Of a stretch of DNA of 64,000 bases, positions 35,831 to 47,288 are shown piece by piece. This DNA comes from Dasypus novemcinctus. Lineage: Eukaryota > Chordata > Mammalia > Cingulata > Dasypodidae. The translations under genes were made by a program, and so were the position numbers. Below the pieces are notes generated by a model that was given only the letters and a program-made list of their open reading frames with translations, did no database searches and was not told the origin of the DNA. The DNA lies in assembly GCF_030445035.2 (NCBI RefSeq), contig NC_080677.1:159775169-159839168 (forward strand). Reading direction: 5' to 3'. Numbering within the stretch: the stretch's first letter is position 1; every line of letters begins with the position of its first letter.

Positions 35831-36794
35831 AGGTGGTGATAAGACACAGATTTTCTGAGCTTCAGACCTCCGATGAGGAAGGTCTGCCCAAAGGGAATGC
35901 AGATGCAGGTTTTCTCTGTTTTTCTGAACCTGTCTTGTCCCGGGCTTTTGCTTGTTATTTGTCTTGGAGTTTCCCTGTTTACAGAAATTTGGTTGTCCCC
36001 AGAAATTTGGACCTCCCTCTCCTGGGTATTTGATGCTGACAGGCTTTTGTCCCAGACTATAGTTTTAAACTCCTTTCATTTTCTCATGCTGCTTTTGCCT
36101 GGGGGGAAGTTTTGGGGAGTAGGGTCATCCCAGGGAGGACTTTCCCAAGTTGGTCTTTCTCAGACAAATCAGGGCCAAGAACCATGAAGGGGATGTAGAC
36201 TGGTTCCAAAGTGCCCTGAGAAGGGGTCAGGAAGGGTATCGATATCTTCTCTGACAGCTCCCCTACGCTGATCTTTCCTAGCCTGACCAGCAAATGCATC
36301 TGTTCAAATAACTGTCCCTAGGAGCCGTGAGGAAGCCCCGCATTTTTAAACCTCCACCACCTCTGCCTCTGTCTGGGGAGGCTCATGATAATGGTTGCCA
36401 CTGCCTTTGCCCCTGGCCCGTTGAAGCAATAGCTGCCCTCAGAGCGAGGACACAGCTATCCAATATCACTAATCAAAAGCCATGATCAGTGATTGGCCAT
36501 GACCATCCCTTTTTGTCACCCCAGCTAGCTAAGGACTAGACCCCACAGCAGCCTGCTATGAGGGTAGGGGATAAGCACTGGGAGCCACCATACAGGGAAT
36601 GCAATTTACAGTTCTTTACCATAATTTATCAGCCTTTTCCTCCTGCTCTTTCAGACAGTCCATGCTTGTTTAAGAGTTGGTTTGGTAGAAGGACTGAGTC
36701 CTAGAGTTCCCTACCCTACCATCTTCCCCAGAAGTTTTTAGAGGTGTCTTTTAAAGATCAAGTTCAAGTTAGCTAGGTGACATAATAAAAACCA

Positions 36795-36940
36795 TGAATA
36801 CATTTGCCATGTGCCATCCACTGAGCTAGTCCCCTACAGACATAATCTCATTAATACCTGGTAGTCTCATGGAGATTGATTGATTCTTTTCCATTTTATA
36901 AAGGAGAAATGGCAAGCACTTTAATCAAGTCTACACAATA
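36795..36940 (-). repeat. MIR SINE relic, minus strand
   Basis: 'catgtgccatccactgagct', 'cataatctcattaatacctg' and 'ccattttataaaggagaaat' follow the antisense order of MIR. The PPP1R11 copy landed just beyond it. Confidence 0.6.
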
Positions 36941-36995
36941 AAGGTCCAGTGTGTATCTTGGTGTGGACATGGGGGTGGTGGAGCAGGAGCTCAGG

Positions 36996-37010
36996 AAGAA
37001 TGTGGATCTT
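36996..37010. repeat. Target-site duplication of the PPP1R11 copy, left
   Basis: Fifteen bases, identical to 38411-38425. The complementary strand at the nick reads TCTT/GA, close to the L1 endonuclease preference TTTT/AA. Confidence 0.95.
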
Positions 37011-38410
37011 TTTTTTTTTTTTTTTTTTGATGTTGGGTTATTTATTTTGTGCATCTGTAGCAATAAACGAGATCTCAGTGGTGGTATGGATTTGACTGAT
37101 CTTTGCAGCCGTGCATGGCAGGAGGCCTGGGAAAGGACAGATGCAGGGGCCAGTGCACAGCGCCTCTCCACTCGCTCCCACCCTCCTTCCTCCAGAGGCT
37201 GTGGAGTGGCTGACTCTAAGGGCCTGTCTCAGAGATGGCTGCCGGAAGCCCTAGAGCACACAGCACCGTGCGGAGAGGACAGGACCATTTCCTGCCCCAC
37301 TTCCCTCAGAGGGGAGGATGACAGAGACTCCAAATTCAAGGGGAGTGGGCAGGGAGGGAAGGGCTGGAGGCCTTGAGGTCTCCCACAGGACGGAGAATCA
37401 GGGTTGTTAAAAATAAAAATAAAACATCAGTGGAAGAGCGCGAAGCCAGATGAAGGAGCGCAGCTGGGCGAGGTTGCCTGGACTCTGATGGGCCCTGGCA
37501 GTGGACGCTGGGGCCGCTGGAAACCCGGTCAAGTGCTTGGGACTGAGGCAGCGAGCGCAGGGGCTCAGATAACTGGATCCCAGGTTTGGCAGTGAGAACA
37601 GAGGGAGGGGACTGGGATCAAGACACCTAGATCCCTGGAGAGGGGAGGAAAACAGGGCTGAGGGCACGGAAGCCTGGCTTCCGGAGTAGCAGCAAGGAAG
37701 GATTCCAGGGTCTCTGAGGGCTGCTCCGTCTTCTCTCTACCAGGCAGAGGAGAGGGAAAGAGGGGCTGGAGAAGGGATCAAACCCTGGGTTCAATCCCCA
37801 AGTAGCCACATGGGAACATTCAGGGCCAGACAGACACAGGAGTGGAGGGGGAGAGGCATTTAGTGCTGCATTGGTCCCGGCGGCGGCTGGGACGGGTCAG
37901 GGGGCTGGGGAGGGGAGGTGGGGGTCGATCCCAAGGACGCATGACGCTGCCCTTTGCAGTGGCCCCGGACACAGTGTGTGTGGCCGCAGCCCTCCTCTTC
38001 GTCCTCGTCACTCTCGGTGGAGCTCTCGCCAAAGGCCCGAGGTTTCTCATAAATACAGCAGCATTTTGATGAGCGGCGCCCCATGTGCTCGTTATCCACA
38101 GTGTCACTCGACCATTCCACCTTTTTCTCCGGCTTCCGCTTCCTAAGTTTGATGGTTAGGCTCCGGTTCTCGGTTCTCGGGCTCAGTTGTCACGGTAACC
38201 GTAGTCTCGGTGACGGTCTCGCTCAGCCCAGCCCCTGCCTCAGCCATGGCTAAGGCTGAGAGGGAGGAAGGGAGGAAGCGGGACGAGACACCCTGCCCTC
38301 TTTCTGCGTCTCTGGGGTCTAAGAGAATCGGAATCGGATTCAGAATAGTAGCCAGAATCCTCCGCCTTCTTTCTCCCCTCCTCCTGGACCTCCGCTTCCC
38401 CACCCCGGCC
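37011..38410 (-). pseudogene. PPP1R11: Processed pseudogene of PPP1R11 (protein phosphatase 1 inhibitor subunit 11)
   Basis: PPP1R11 is a small inhibitor of protein phosphatase 1, also reported as a ubiquitin ligase. This intronless copy keeps the coding region at 38247-37860. The N-terminal part 'MAEAGAGLSETVTETTVTV', the Cys-rich part '[19 protein letters not shown]', the '[13 protein letters not shown]' part and the end '[17 protein letters not shown]' are plain. A 7-bp tandem duplication 'ggttctc' (38165-38178, plus strand) shifts the frame after about codon 25. The coding span is 388 nt, against 381 expected for a 126-residue protein, so this one duplication explains the whole difference. 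An AATAAA signal (37041-37046) and poly(A) tail (37011-37028) lie at the 3' end. A perfect 15-bp target-site duplication 'aagaatgtggatctt' flanks it (36996-37010 and 38411-38425). About 160 bp of 5' UTR is kept. It is a recent L1-mediated copy. Confidence 0.95.
37041..37046 (-). terminator. Polyadenylation signal AATAAA of the PPP1R11 copy
   Basis: Reads 'tttatt' on the plus strand, about 12 bases upstream of the poly(A) tail start on the minus strand. It shows that the copied RNA was a normally processed mRNA. Confidence 0.85.
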
Positions 38411-38425
38411 AAGAATGTGGATCTT
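38411..38425. repeat. Target-site duplication of the PPP1R11 copy, right
   Basis: Identical to 36996-37010 and directly next to the 5' end of the copied mRNA. Confidence 0.95.
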
Positions 38426-40071
38426 GATCACCAGTTTGTCTGTGAAGGCACTATAGCCTTTGGCTTGCTGCAAGGAAACCACTTACATGAAGGTCTTCTG
38501 GGGGTGGAGCAGGACCTGTTTGGGCCATGTAGAACCAGTATGTAGGGAGGTGATGACCACTGCTGCTCTTCAAGTAGGTTGCAGCAAGTTGCTAAATTAA
38601 ATATTTTGAAGTTCACCTTCATAACTTTAAAAACTGTTTGGAGTCCTATGAGGACAAGAGAAACCTGAGGCTTTGGTTTGTTTATCTTTCATTTCTTTAA
38701 GACATGGTGTTGCCAATTAAAGCATTCCGTTGAACAGGCATGGGACTGCAGAGTGCATACAGGCATTAGGATAGTGGAGACTACATCTCATCTCACCAGG
38801 TGGTTGAAAAGTGTCTGAGCAAGCAGGTGCAGAACTGTCCTATTGCCTTTTGACATTTGGTCCTGCTTCTGTCCCTGGACACTCCAAAGTCCACCCTGCG
38901 GTAGATGCCATCACATGCTAAAGACAGGACAAGAGCAGCCTCCATCAGTATATAATGGGGAGGGAAAGGGGACGTTGAGCCTCAGGACCTCAAGACAGGC
39001 TCCAGACCTCCAGTTGGTCTGAGAGGGGTTAGCCTGTACCAGTCCACACTCTTCAGCCTGGCTCAGACCAGGGTAGGGAGAAATGTACACTGCTTCCAGC
39101 CAACTGCATGGTAATACCACACATTCCTTTCATCAAAATGTTTCTTCGAATCCTCTTATGCTCATGAACTCATTCTTTCGGGTGTGGATTTCAGTAATAA
39201 TGGTCCAAGTGCTAAGTGACCACCTCTGAAATGTTGATTCCTAATTAGGGTACTTCAAAAACCAGTTACCTAGCCATCCTTGGAATATGGGTGCCTGATT
39301 AGGATACTCTAAATGCCTTGTAACTACTCCCTGGGGTGGACTATACCAGAGTATTTTGAAGTAAACTATGAAAGATGTGGTACAATTAGGCAGGTCTTGC
39401 TACTAAAACAAGAGAGAAAGGGTTCTTTGTGTGTGTGTTGAGGGAACAACGGTGAGGCGTGTAGAGACAGGCCCAGTGATGTGGCCACAGTCATTTCCTC
39501 TTCCTGAACGGGTGTTCAGATGATGAGTTAGGGAGGCATGAGCCTGCGTCCTTTTGTCTGAACACCCTTGTGACACATTCTGCAGACACAACTGTGATCC
39601 CACATCCCTTTTCCACAGCTGGATGGTGCTGCCATGGAGAAGGCCCGGGGAGCCGGACACACCTGAGGAATGAGGGCAACAGCCGAAACAAAGGCCCAGG
39701 CGGATGGTGCTGGCACGGGGCTGGAGGCGCCCAGCTTGGGAAAGGAGGACTTGCTCTGGGCTAAAGGGAAAGCACTGGCACCCCAGGGATCTGCTGACTG
39801 GGCAGGGAGGCCAGCATGACCTGGCCTGGCTGTATTCCATTTATGTGTGTGCCCTCAAGTGAACAGTGACCCAGGGATGGCCCAGAACCATCAAGCACCC
39901 TTAGGCTTGGAGAATCTCATCAATGCTCTGGCTCCAATTCCCAGAAAGAAATTAAAAAGCACATGGCACATAGGCACATAATAATTTTAGGAGGCTCAAA
40001 GACCCACTTTTCTAAAACACTGTGTATCTTGCCTGAAATAGAATTGTCTTTGAGGACAAATACATCACGAT
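38426..40071. other. Unassigned sequence
   Basis: No repeat or exon recognised. Two segments with 'gattcctaattagggtact' and 'gcctgattaggatactct' (about 39235-39315) look like an imperfect internal repeat. Open frames of up to 145 codons (39403-39840, minus) lack similarity. Confidence 0.35.
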
Positions 40072-40083
40072 AAAGTGAATACA

Positions 40084-40489
40084 GGCAGTGGACTTGGCCC
40101 AGTGATTAGGGCGTCTGTCTACCACATGGGAGGTCTGTGGTTCAAACCCCGGGCCTCCTTGACCCGTGTGGAGCTGGCCCATGCGCAGTGCTGATGCACA
40201 CAAGGAGTGCCCTGCCGCACAGGGGATAGGGGAGCCCCACACACAAGGAGTTCGCCCCGTAAGGAGAGCCGCCTGGCACGAAAGAAAGTGCAGCCTGCCC
40301 AGGAATGGCATCACACACACGGAGAGCTGACACAAAAAGATGACGCAACAAAAAGAGACACAGATTCCCGTGCTCCTCACAACAACAGAAGCCGACAAAG
40401 AAGAACATGCAGCAAAATAGACACAGAGAACAGACAACTGGGGCAGGAGGGAAGGGGAGAGAAATAAATAAATAAATCTTTTTTTTAAA
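40084..40489 (+). mobile_element. DAS-type tRNA-derived SINE, copy 7
   Basis: A box 'tggcccagtga', B box 'ggttcaaaccc', standard body and an 'aaataaataaataaat' tail. A 12-bp target-site duplication has one mismatch (40072-40083 and 40490-40501). A short deletion relative to other copies lies near 40220 in the body. Confidence 0.85.
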
Positions 40490-40709
40490 AAAATGAATAC
40501 AAGTTTCATAATTCCACCTCATGTAGAATCATATTTTGGCTCAAAATAAGGAGAGAAGTTCCAGGCCATTGGAGTGTCCAAAGGTGGCATAAACAGCCCT
40601 GCTCTCCTTCTCCATGGTGCAGTTTGGCAGAGGTGGGCTGCCAGGTGGCAGGTGTACTTGGGAAGGGAGATTGGACAAGATGCCCCACACAACTCTGGAG
40701 GGTCTAGGA

Positions 40710-40903
40710 CAGGGGTTCTTAACAAGGGGTCCATGAGCTTGAATTAAAATTCAAAGAAAATGTTATTCTTATGGGGACGTGTTGGTACAGGTGCGATATA
40801 GTCATTAAATAATACACGGCATAGTGTGGACTTAGTAAGAGGTCTGTGGTTTTTACCTGACTGACAAAGGGGCCCATGAAACAAAAAAGATTAAGAGCCC
40901 CTG
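40710..40903 (+). mobile_element. Non-autonomous hAT-type DNA transposon with visible ends
   Basis: The ends form a terminal inverted repeat: 'caggggttcttaac' at 40710 and 'agattaagagcccctg' ending at 40903. An 8-bp target duplication, the hAT size, flanks it: GTCTAGGA at 40702-40709 and GTCTAGAA at 40904-40911. It is 194 bp long and codes for nothing. The orientation and exact MER family are not certain. Confidence 0.8.
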
Positions 40904-40991
40904 GTCTAGAAGCTCCCACTTTGAGGCACCCTCAGGTCCCCAAGAAAGGGAGTGCAGGAGACTCCTCAGGAGCCACAAAGACTAAATTACC

Positions 40992-41416
40992 AGGAAGCAG
41001 ACTTGGCCCAGTGGTTAGGGCGTCCGTCTACCACATGGGAGGTCCGCGGTTCAAACCCCGGGCCTCCTTGACCCGTGTGGAGCTGGCCCATGCGCAGTGC
41101 TGATGCGCGCAAGGAGTGCCCTGCCACGCAGGGGTGTCCCCCGCGTAGGGGAGCCCCACGCGCAAGGAGTGCGCCCCGTAGGGAGAGCCGCCCAGCATGA
41201 AAGTTCAGCCTGCCCAGGAATGGCGCCGCACACACAGAGAGCTGACACAATAAGATGACACAACAAAAAGAAACACAGATTCCCGTGCCGCTGACAACAA
41301 CAGAAGCAAACAAAGAAGACGCAGCAAATGGACACAGAGACCAGACAATTGGGGGGAGAGAAGGGAGGGAGAGGAGGGAGGGGAAGGAGGGGAGGAGAGA
41401 GAAATTAAAAAAAAAG
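40992..41416 (+). mobile_element. DAS-type tRNA-derived SINE, copy 8
   Basis: It has A box 'tggcccagtgg' and B box 'ggttcaaaccc', both intact, a full body, and a purine-rich 'gggaggggaaggagggg' pre-tail. A 14-bp target-site duplication has two mismatches (40978-40991 and 41417-41430). Its sequence is close to the apparent family consensus, so it is probably among the youngest copies here. Confidence 0.88.
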
Positions 41417-41430
41417 AAGATTGAATTACC

Positions 41431-42444
41431 TGCCGAGAAGGGTCCCTGCACAGAACGGTCCTCTTGTCCACAGTCAGAAGCCCCTTCCCGTGAAGACTGC
41501 CGGCTCCAACGCCCCCTGGAGGAGCCCCCTGGAGGGACGGGGCTGAGGGGCCGGGAGGGCAGAAAGGAATGTTCACCCCACCACCTCCCGCGCTTACCCC
41601 CACGCCAAAGAAAGAGTCAGGGTGAAAAGATTCTTATTTGAAGACAAAAAGAGTTCATATATGAAACAACAACACTCACTATCACCAAAACAACCCTGAA
41701 AAGGACAGTACAACATTAGTCGTGATGACCTTGGGGGGGCGTGGGTCATTTGGGTTGTCCTCTTTGTAGGTGTCACCATGTTTTCGGGGACGCCTAGAAA
41801 ACGCCTGGTCCCACCCCTCAAGGCCTCTCCCCGCCACTACCTGAGTCACCGCCCCGTCGTCCTGGGGCAGCTGCTGTTACCAACGACCAGGAGGCAGCCG
41901 GCGGCTGTGCCCTTGGCGGCCAGAGGCCAGCTGGAGCTCGCGGGGGCGCCTTCGCCACACCGCCTTCCCCCCTTCCTGTCGCAGGAGCCAGGACTCGGCC
42001 CTCCGAGGGGCGCAGGACGAGGGGACACAGCAAGAGGCTGACCTGGACTGCCCCAGACAGGGAGCGGCTGCGCAAAGCCCCAGGTTTGCCGCCAACATTC
42101 CAGAACAGTCTCTGAAAAAGCAGTTTTGTCTTTTTCTGTAAAGGAACCTCAGTGAAAAGGCGAGGAAAGAGCTGAGAGGCCCGTCAGCTCACAACCAGCA
42201 TGATTAGATAGGCTTCTGGTTATCAGGGAAGGAGTTTCTCAAAACCGTGTCACTTGTGGGGTTCAGGGAGACTTTCTGGGCGAAAGCACATCACGCCAAG
42301 CACGCCAGCAGACACCACAGCCTGGAGTGAGGCGAACGTCATGTCAACTGCAGTTAAGCGGTCGCTCTGTTTCTCCTGTGGGCAGGGACCCCTGAGAGAG
42401 TTGGCCAGTCAGCGGATCTCTTGGTATTTCACGCTTCTCTGCCT
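41431..42444. other. Unassigned sequence with a small CpG-rich block
   Basis: 41770-42090 is markedly GC-rich with many CpG dinucleotides, while the flanks are not. Frames are open on both strands for 60-87 codons, as expected of GC-rich DNA. No TATA box, exon or known protein is visible. It could be a small CpG island or a decayed GC-rich repeat. Confidence 0.4.
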
Positions 42445-42525
42445 TTTATTCAGCAAATATTTATCGTGTGCCTGCCACGTGCCAGGCACCATTTCAGCAC
42501 TGGCAACACAGCACTGAGCAAGTAG
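42445..42525 (-). repeat. L2 3' end relic, minus strand
   Basis: 'attcagcaaatatttatcgt', 'cacgtgccaggcaccatttc' and 'acagcactgagcaag' follow the antisense L2 3' end. Confidence 0.6.
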
Positions 42526-44184
42526 AGCTTAGAAACCAGCAGCGTGAGTTCATGAATCACATCTCACACTAACTTTCTCACATCCAAGGGACAGGAATGA
42601 AGGGCAAGAAAAATGTGTAGGCCCAGGTACCAGGGAGGCGGCAGTGCCCCCAGCTGTCCGAAGTCCCTGGCTACCTGGGTGCTTGTAGGCAGGAGAGAGG
42701 AGAGGAAAGGATAAGCATGCCGACTTTACCATATTGTTTGAGACTGGTCTCTTAGCCATAGCCAGGGCTTGGAAGAGGACCCGGCCGTTCTGGTCCTCCT
42801 ACCCGAAGGAAAGGTGGCCCAAAGCTCAGAGGTCACCCAAGCTTTCCACTCTCCCCTCTCTTTGCAATTGGAAATGTGTGGGTAACTCTAGGCTCAGCCA
42901 GCCAGTGAAGAGTAGAAAGTGGAGAAGAGACCAATTCACACTGGGAAGGCTCCCTCTGTCAAGTGCAGTTCTACTTCCGAGCCCAGAGGGGTTATGGAGG
43001 AAGCAAAAGGGGATAGAAGAAGCTCCCTCCCATCCCTGAAAGAGAAGGTGACTGGACGAGAGGTGCCAGCTGGGGAGACCTGACATTCTGATCCCAGGAT
43101 AAGATTTCTTTTCCTCACCTGGATTTGCCTGGCAGCCCCAACCATAGAGCTGCAAAGAAGGTCGAACTACAGAGCTCTGGGCCAGGTCATACAATTCTAG
43201 CACCATAAGCCTCCCATGGCTGTTTAGAGCCATGAATGCAAGATAGAGCAGTTGGCTGGAGGTCAAGGTGATACTGACAATTCTTGTGTTCAAAGATTCT
43301 GCATCTGGGCACCTGGCCCTGTCAGGAGACCGTAGAGACTTTCTGCTCTCACCCAAAGAAGAGTGAGAGTTGACACCATCATTCTACCCTGGTGGGATGG
43401 TGTCAACCCGGCAAGCAGAGGGAGCCACCCCCGAGTTGCATGTTAGAGCCAACCTCCATTAAAGCTTTGGGACTGAAGACCACAGAACCGGAAATACTTC
43501 CTTCTGGGAAGATGGTGCCATCTTGCGGTGTGGTGAGCGTGCATATATGGGGGGTGGAGGAGGGGGACGGTGTTTATCTTCCTTTCAGTCCATTTGGTAC
43601 TAAGAAGCTTTCAGGTGCTCTTTTCCTCACTGACTTTACTTCTTTGAAGATGAGAACTATTTTCTGCTGATGATCTGTTTGAGAAACAAGAGCAGTCTGG
43701 ACCAATTTGTGGTTGAGGTCTATTTCGACTCCTTGTCGGAACATGTGAGTTATGAGAATGGAGAGAAGCATTCCTCATTTGAAGCCTGTTCTAGGCTGCC
43801 CAAATTCCCCAGAAGAGGCACCCAGTCTGTTTGCACGATACATTTTTAGACTCTGAGTCACCATTAAGTTTTCACCTTTGGATTAAACTCAACAGCGTCC
43901 TATTACCTCAGCTTCTCTCTATGCAGACAGCTCTTCTTCTCACCTTCCCAAGCACTGTGTCCTCAGGAAGCAGAGAGAGACCCTGTGCCCAGACTGGTGT
44001 AGATTAGACACCTACTCACTGGGGACAACAGGGTACTGATTCCAGGGTTTTATCACCCGAGTCCTGTAAAACTCACACAAGGCTGCCCAAGGCAAAATGG
44101 TGACCCAGGCCCAGTTCATCCAGGAGTTTTTCTGTCTCTCCTTACGTCAACACCAGCTGACCTCGCCTTCCATTCCCACTGAAT
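42526..44184. other. Unassigned sequence
   Basis: The minus-strand frame at 42826-43356 (176 codons) is open but resembles no protein. No repeat could be named. Confidence 0.35.
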
Positions 44185-44310
44185 AAGGTTTCATTCACTG
44201 AGTGCTTGTTGATATTCATCACGCCATAGCACTTGTGTCAGGCACTGGTCTAGGCCCTGGAGATGCCACTGTGAGCCAAAGAGACAAGATTCCTCCCTCG
44301 CGGATGGGGT
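44185..44310 (-). repeat. L2 3' end relic, minus strand
   Basis: 'tttcattcactgagtgcttg', 'gtcaggcactggtctaggcc' and 'gccaaagagacaagattcct' match the antisense L2 3' end. Confidence 0.6.
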
Positions 44311-45356
44311 TGGATGCTTGAGAGTCTGGCAGAGCTTTTGCTATTATACTCAGTACATAATATAAAACTATACTGAGAAAATCAGGACAAAATGAACATC
44401 AATCAAGTGCCCTCTTAAATAGAAAAATAAGTCACAAAGGGGAGAGCGACAATCTGAAGCAAGGCCAGTGGGAAGAGAGGAAGCCGGGACTCTCGGGCAG
44501 GTGGCTGGTACCGGATCCTCAGGCGGTCCTCCACCCCCACCACCCACCTGCCAGCTGCAGCCCGCCTCCCTGCCGGCTACCTTTAGGCCACTAGTCAGTT
44601 CTCTGGTTTGTAATCAGCATGGGATTAGGCCAAAGGGAGAACCACCCTCTGCTCCATTTAAAATTAAATAATAGAGGGTACAGAGGGCAGGGGATGGCAA
44701 TAGGTCCTGGACCAGAATTGCTTCGACATGTAGTAGGAAGAGAGGCTTCCTGCCCTCCCACCATCCTTGCTTCCACTCTACTCCTGTGCCCACATATTAT
44801 TGAGGCAAACCTAACAGGACAGAGACTTTTGTGATACAGCTTAAAGCTAGAAAGGAGGCAGGCTCTCTTCTGGCATGATCATATACAGATAGAGCTATAA
44901 CTAGCTAGCTACATCTGTCTATCTACATTGCATTGTGAGATCCCCAAAATAAAATGAAAACTAAATGCCAAATTGCACAATCTCCAGGAGTCCATGACAG
45001 GGTCACTCACAAGAGTGAGCAGGTTGTGCTCTGGACAAGGGTACCCCCCAAAGGAGAGGATGGTTAAAATCCAGCCACCAGCAATACCTGGAGGGAGCAC
45101 CTCCTCCGACATATGCTTGACTGCTAAGAACGAGACCATTCCATTATCTTACAGGGAGTCCAGCACAAAGGTTATGGTTTTGATACAGTAGATTTAGCCA
45201 CAGCATCTTGGTATTGACTCTTCCAGAATCTAGGGGTCCAGAAGATTCATCGAGCAAACATTCAGTCAACAAACTTCCTTGTGTCCCCACAATATGCCAC
45301 CAAGCTAAACCCTTAATTCTTCCCAGGACTTGTAGACAAGTACTTGGCAGCAATTT

Positions 45357-45358
<2 letters not shown>
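44311..45358. other. Unassigned sequence
   Basis: No gene or repeat named. Only short open frames. Confidence 0.35.

Positions 45359-45400
<42 letters not shown>
45359..45400 (+). repeat. (GT)n microsatellite, about 19 units
   Basis: An uninterrupted GT run to about 45396, then 'atgt'. It is probably length-variable between individuals. Confidence 0.95.
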
Positions 45401-46504
45401 CTCAGGTGCAGGCAGTTGAGCTAACTCAATACGTCAGTTCATGGCTTGACATTATGTTTGAACTGTGCAAGACTTTAGTATTTTTCACTTGTTAACGCCA
45501 TATCTATAACCCCTCCTCCCACCACAAATAGCCATTCTGATTAGTTTAACATATACTTTCATGGTTGTACACATTCTTTCCAAACGTACACTATTTTGGA
45601 TGAATATTTTTCATTTGTATAAACATTGTGTTACATATCTCATTTTGTTTCTTAGTCTTTTCACCAAGTACTAATTATTACTTGTGTCTTTGGCGGGGGT
45701 ATATCCAAGCAAAGTGTATTTTCCCGTCCTTGGCAAAGAGCCCCTTGGCTGTGAGTTGGGGCTGGAGGGAGACCAGTCCTGCCCCAGGTGTGGTGAGTTA
45801 GCATCCACAGGCAGGTGCTCAGGGTGTGTTGATTCCGAAACCACCTAGAACACTTGCATTGTGGTCACTCATGGCAACCAACCCAGCCCCGGTCTCATTA
45901 ACTGTCCTAGCGACGGGTCCTGAGGAGACAGCTGAGTGCCATCAATACCCAAACAAATGGCACGTCTGCACATAAACACCAAGGCCACCACACAGGCCAC
46001 TAGCTGTTGAGGGTGAACTCACTTCCCCAAAGTGCATTAAGTGCTAACGTAGTTCAGTAAGTCTTGTAATCCACTCAATCTATTATTTTTAGTAGAATCC
46101 ATCCTCTCCACAAAATGACCTCTAAACACTTCTGCTCAGAGGATCATCTGACCTTCTTACAAATTATTCAAAGACCAACTGCTCTCACAGCTCTAGATTT
46201 ACATTTATATTTTTCTCTTTGACTGGACCACTCCTTAGCTATACCTGATGAAGTCCATCTTTTTAAGACCCCCCTCAAATCCCAAATTTCCCCAAAATTA
46301 GAATTAACCTTCCCCCAGGCCCACACGACAAGTTGCTAGTCCCTCTTCCTAGCCCTTCACACAATATGCTCTGCATTGGAGCTGTTTCTGCACATCCTTT
46401 TCTTCATGTTGAACTGGGAACTCCTGGGGGAGAAGCAGTTCTTGTCTTCTCTGTCTTGCCTACATATATCACAAAGGTGACCTGGTGCTTCCCCAAAGTC
46501 CTAC
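45401..46504. other. Unassigned sequence
   Basis: No gene seen. 'ttgtacacattctttccaaa' near 45565 hints at an old L1 3' UTR, but the match is too weak to call. Confidence 0.3.
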
Positions 46505-46690
46505 TCTTTTGAGAGCACGGGCTTCAATTTCAGAAAGATCTGGATTTAAATTCTGGCTCTCTTACTAACAGGGTGATAACAGGCTAGCAGATTAATCATC
46601 CTAAACCTGGATTTCATCATTTGTAAAATGAGCACTGTTTACCATGAAGATGTCTAAAGAGAGTACCAGCAATATGGTAGACTCCTGTAT
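46505..46690 (+). repeat. MIR SINE relic
   Basis: 'gagcacgggcttcaatttca', 'tggatttaaattctggctct' and 'ggatttcatcatttgtaaaa' follow the order of MIR. Confidence 0.7.
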
Positions 46691-46817
46691 GAGCCAATGA
46701 TGGCGATGGTGATGGTGATGATGACCCAGCAACATCCTCACCAACTTCTATGAATAAGCAATATATACAACTGACACTGGCAGAAAACATGTATTCCGTA
46801 AGAATTCCCAGTCTTGT

Positions 46818-46954
46818 TCACATTGGACATGCTAGAGTTGCTTCAGTTGGTGACTTGAATTTCTCTACTGGAAAAGGAGAATATGGTGGTGCTGCAGGAT
46901 AGACATAATCATGATGTTTTGAGACATTGCCAATGAAAGCAAAAGGAAGAGCAG
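46818..46954 (-). other. Candidate terminal exon, unidentified, minus strand
   Basis: On the minus strand 'ttttatgtatctcttcag' gives a good acceptor just before 46954. The open frame from there to a stop at 46820-46818 encodes about 45 residues, including 'HHDYVYPAAPPYSPFP', preceded by a hydrophobic stretch. I do not recognise the protein. No AATAAA was found close downstream. It may be a real last exon, a pseudogene piece or chance. Confidence 0.22.
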
Positions 46955-47288
46955 CTGAAGAGATACATAAAAAGAGCGTCATAGTTCCCTTATACCAGCC
47001 ACACAAAAAGGAATAAAATGAATATCAAAAAAATTGCTTGTTAGATACAAAAAGGATGCGATCAGTATTTCTTTAGAATCTTCCATTTGTTATAGTTATC
47101 ATTCCAACTTAGACCACATCTACAGAGTCATCCCAAGGAAAGTCTCTTTATTGCCAATTTACTTGCTCCCTGAATCCGTGTGAGAATTTCACATGTACGG
47201 AGAGAGCTTCCACCACACAGGAGTGGTTTAAGTGCATTCTGGAAGTGGGCACCTCAGAGCCTATAACCAGAATACAGGTCTTAGCAAG

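Larger units (their letters stand above)
28805..36735 (-). mobile_element. Nearly full-length antisense L1, dead, with three nested SINEs
   Basis: On the minus strand it contains, in order, a 5' UTR (about 36735-35850), ORF1 remnant (35830-34400), ORF2 remnant (about 33950-29290) and a 3' UTR (29290-28805). Removing the three SINEs leaves about 6.7 kb, a normal full L1 length. Both reading frames are broken by stops and shifts, so it cannot move. The 5' limit is taken near 'ccctaccatcttcccc', the antisense of a usual L1 start. No clear poly(A) tail or target duplication was found, which fits an old copy. Confidence 0.75.

Noticed and set aside
37860..38247. A functional PPP1R11 gene
   Set aside because: A 7-bp frameshift, poly(A) tail, no introns and a target duplication show it is a processed pseudogene.
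42826..43356. 176-codon minus-strand frame
   Set aside because: No recognisable domain and no exon signals.
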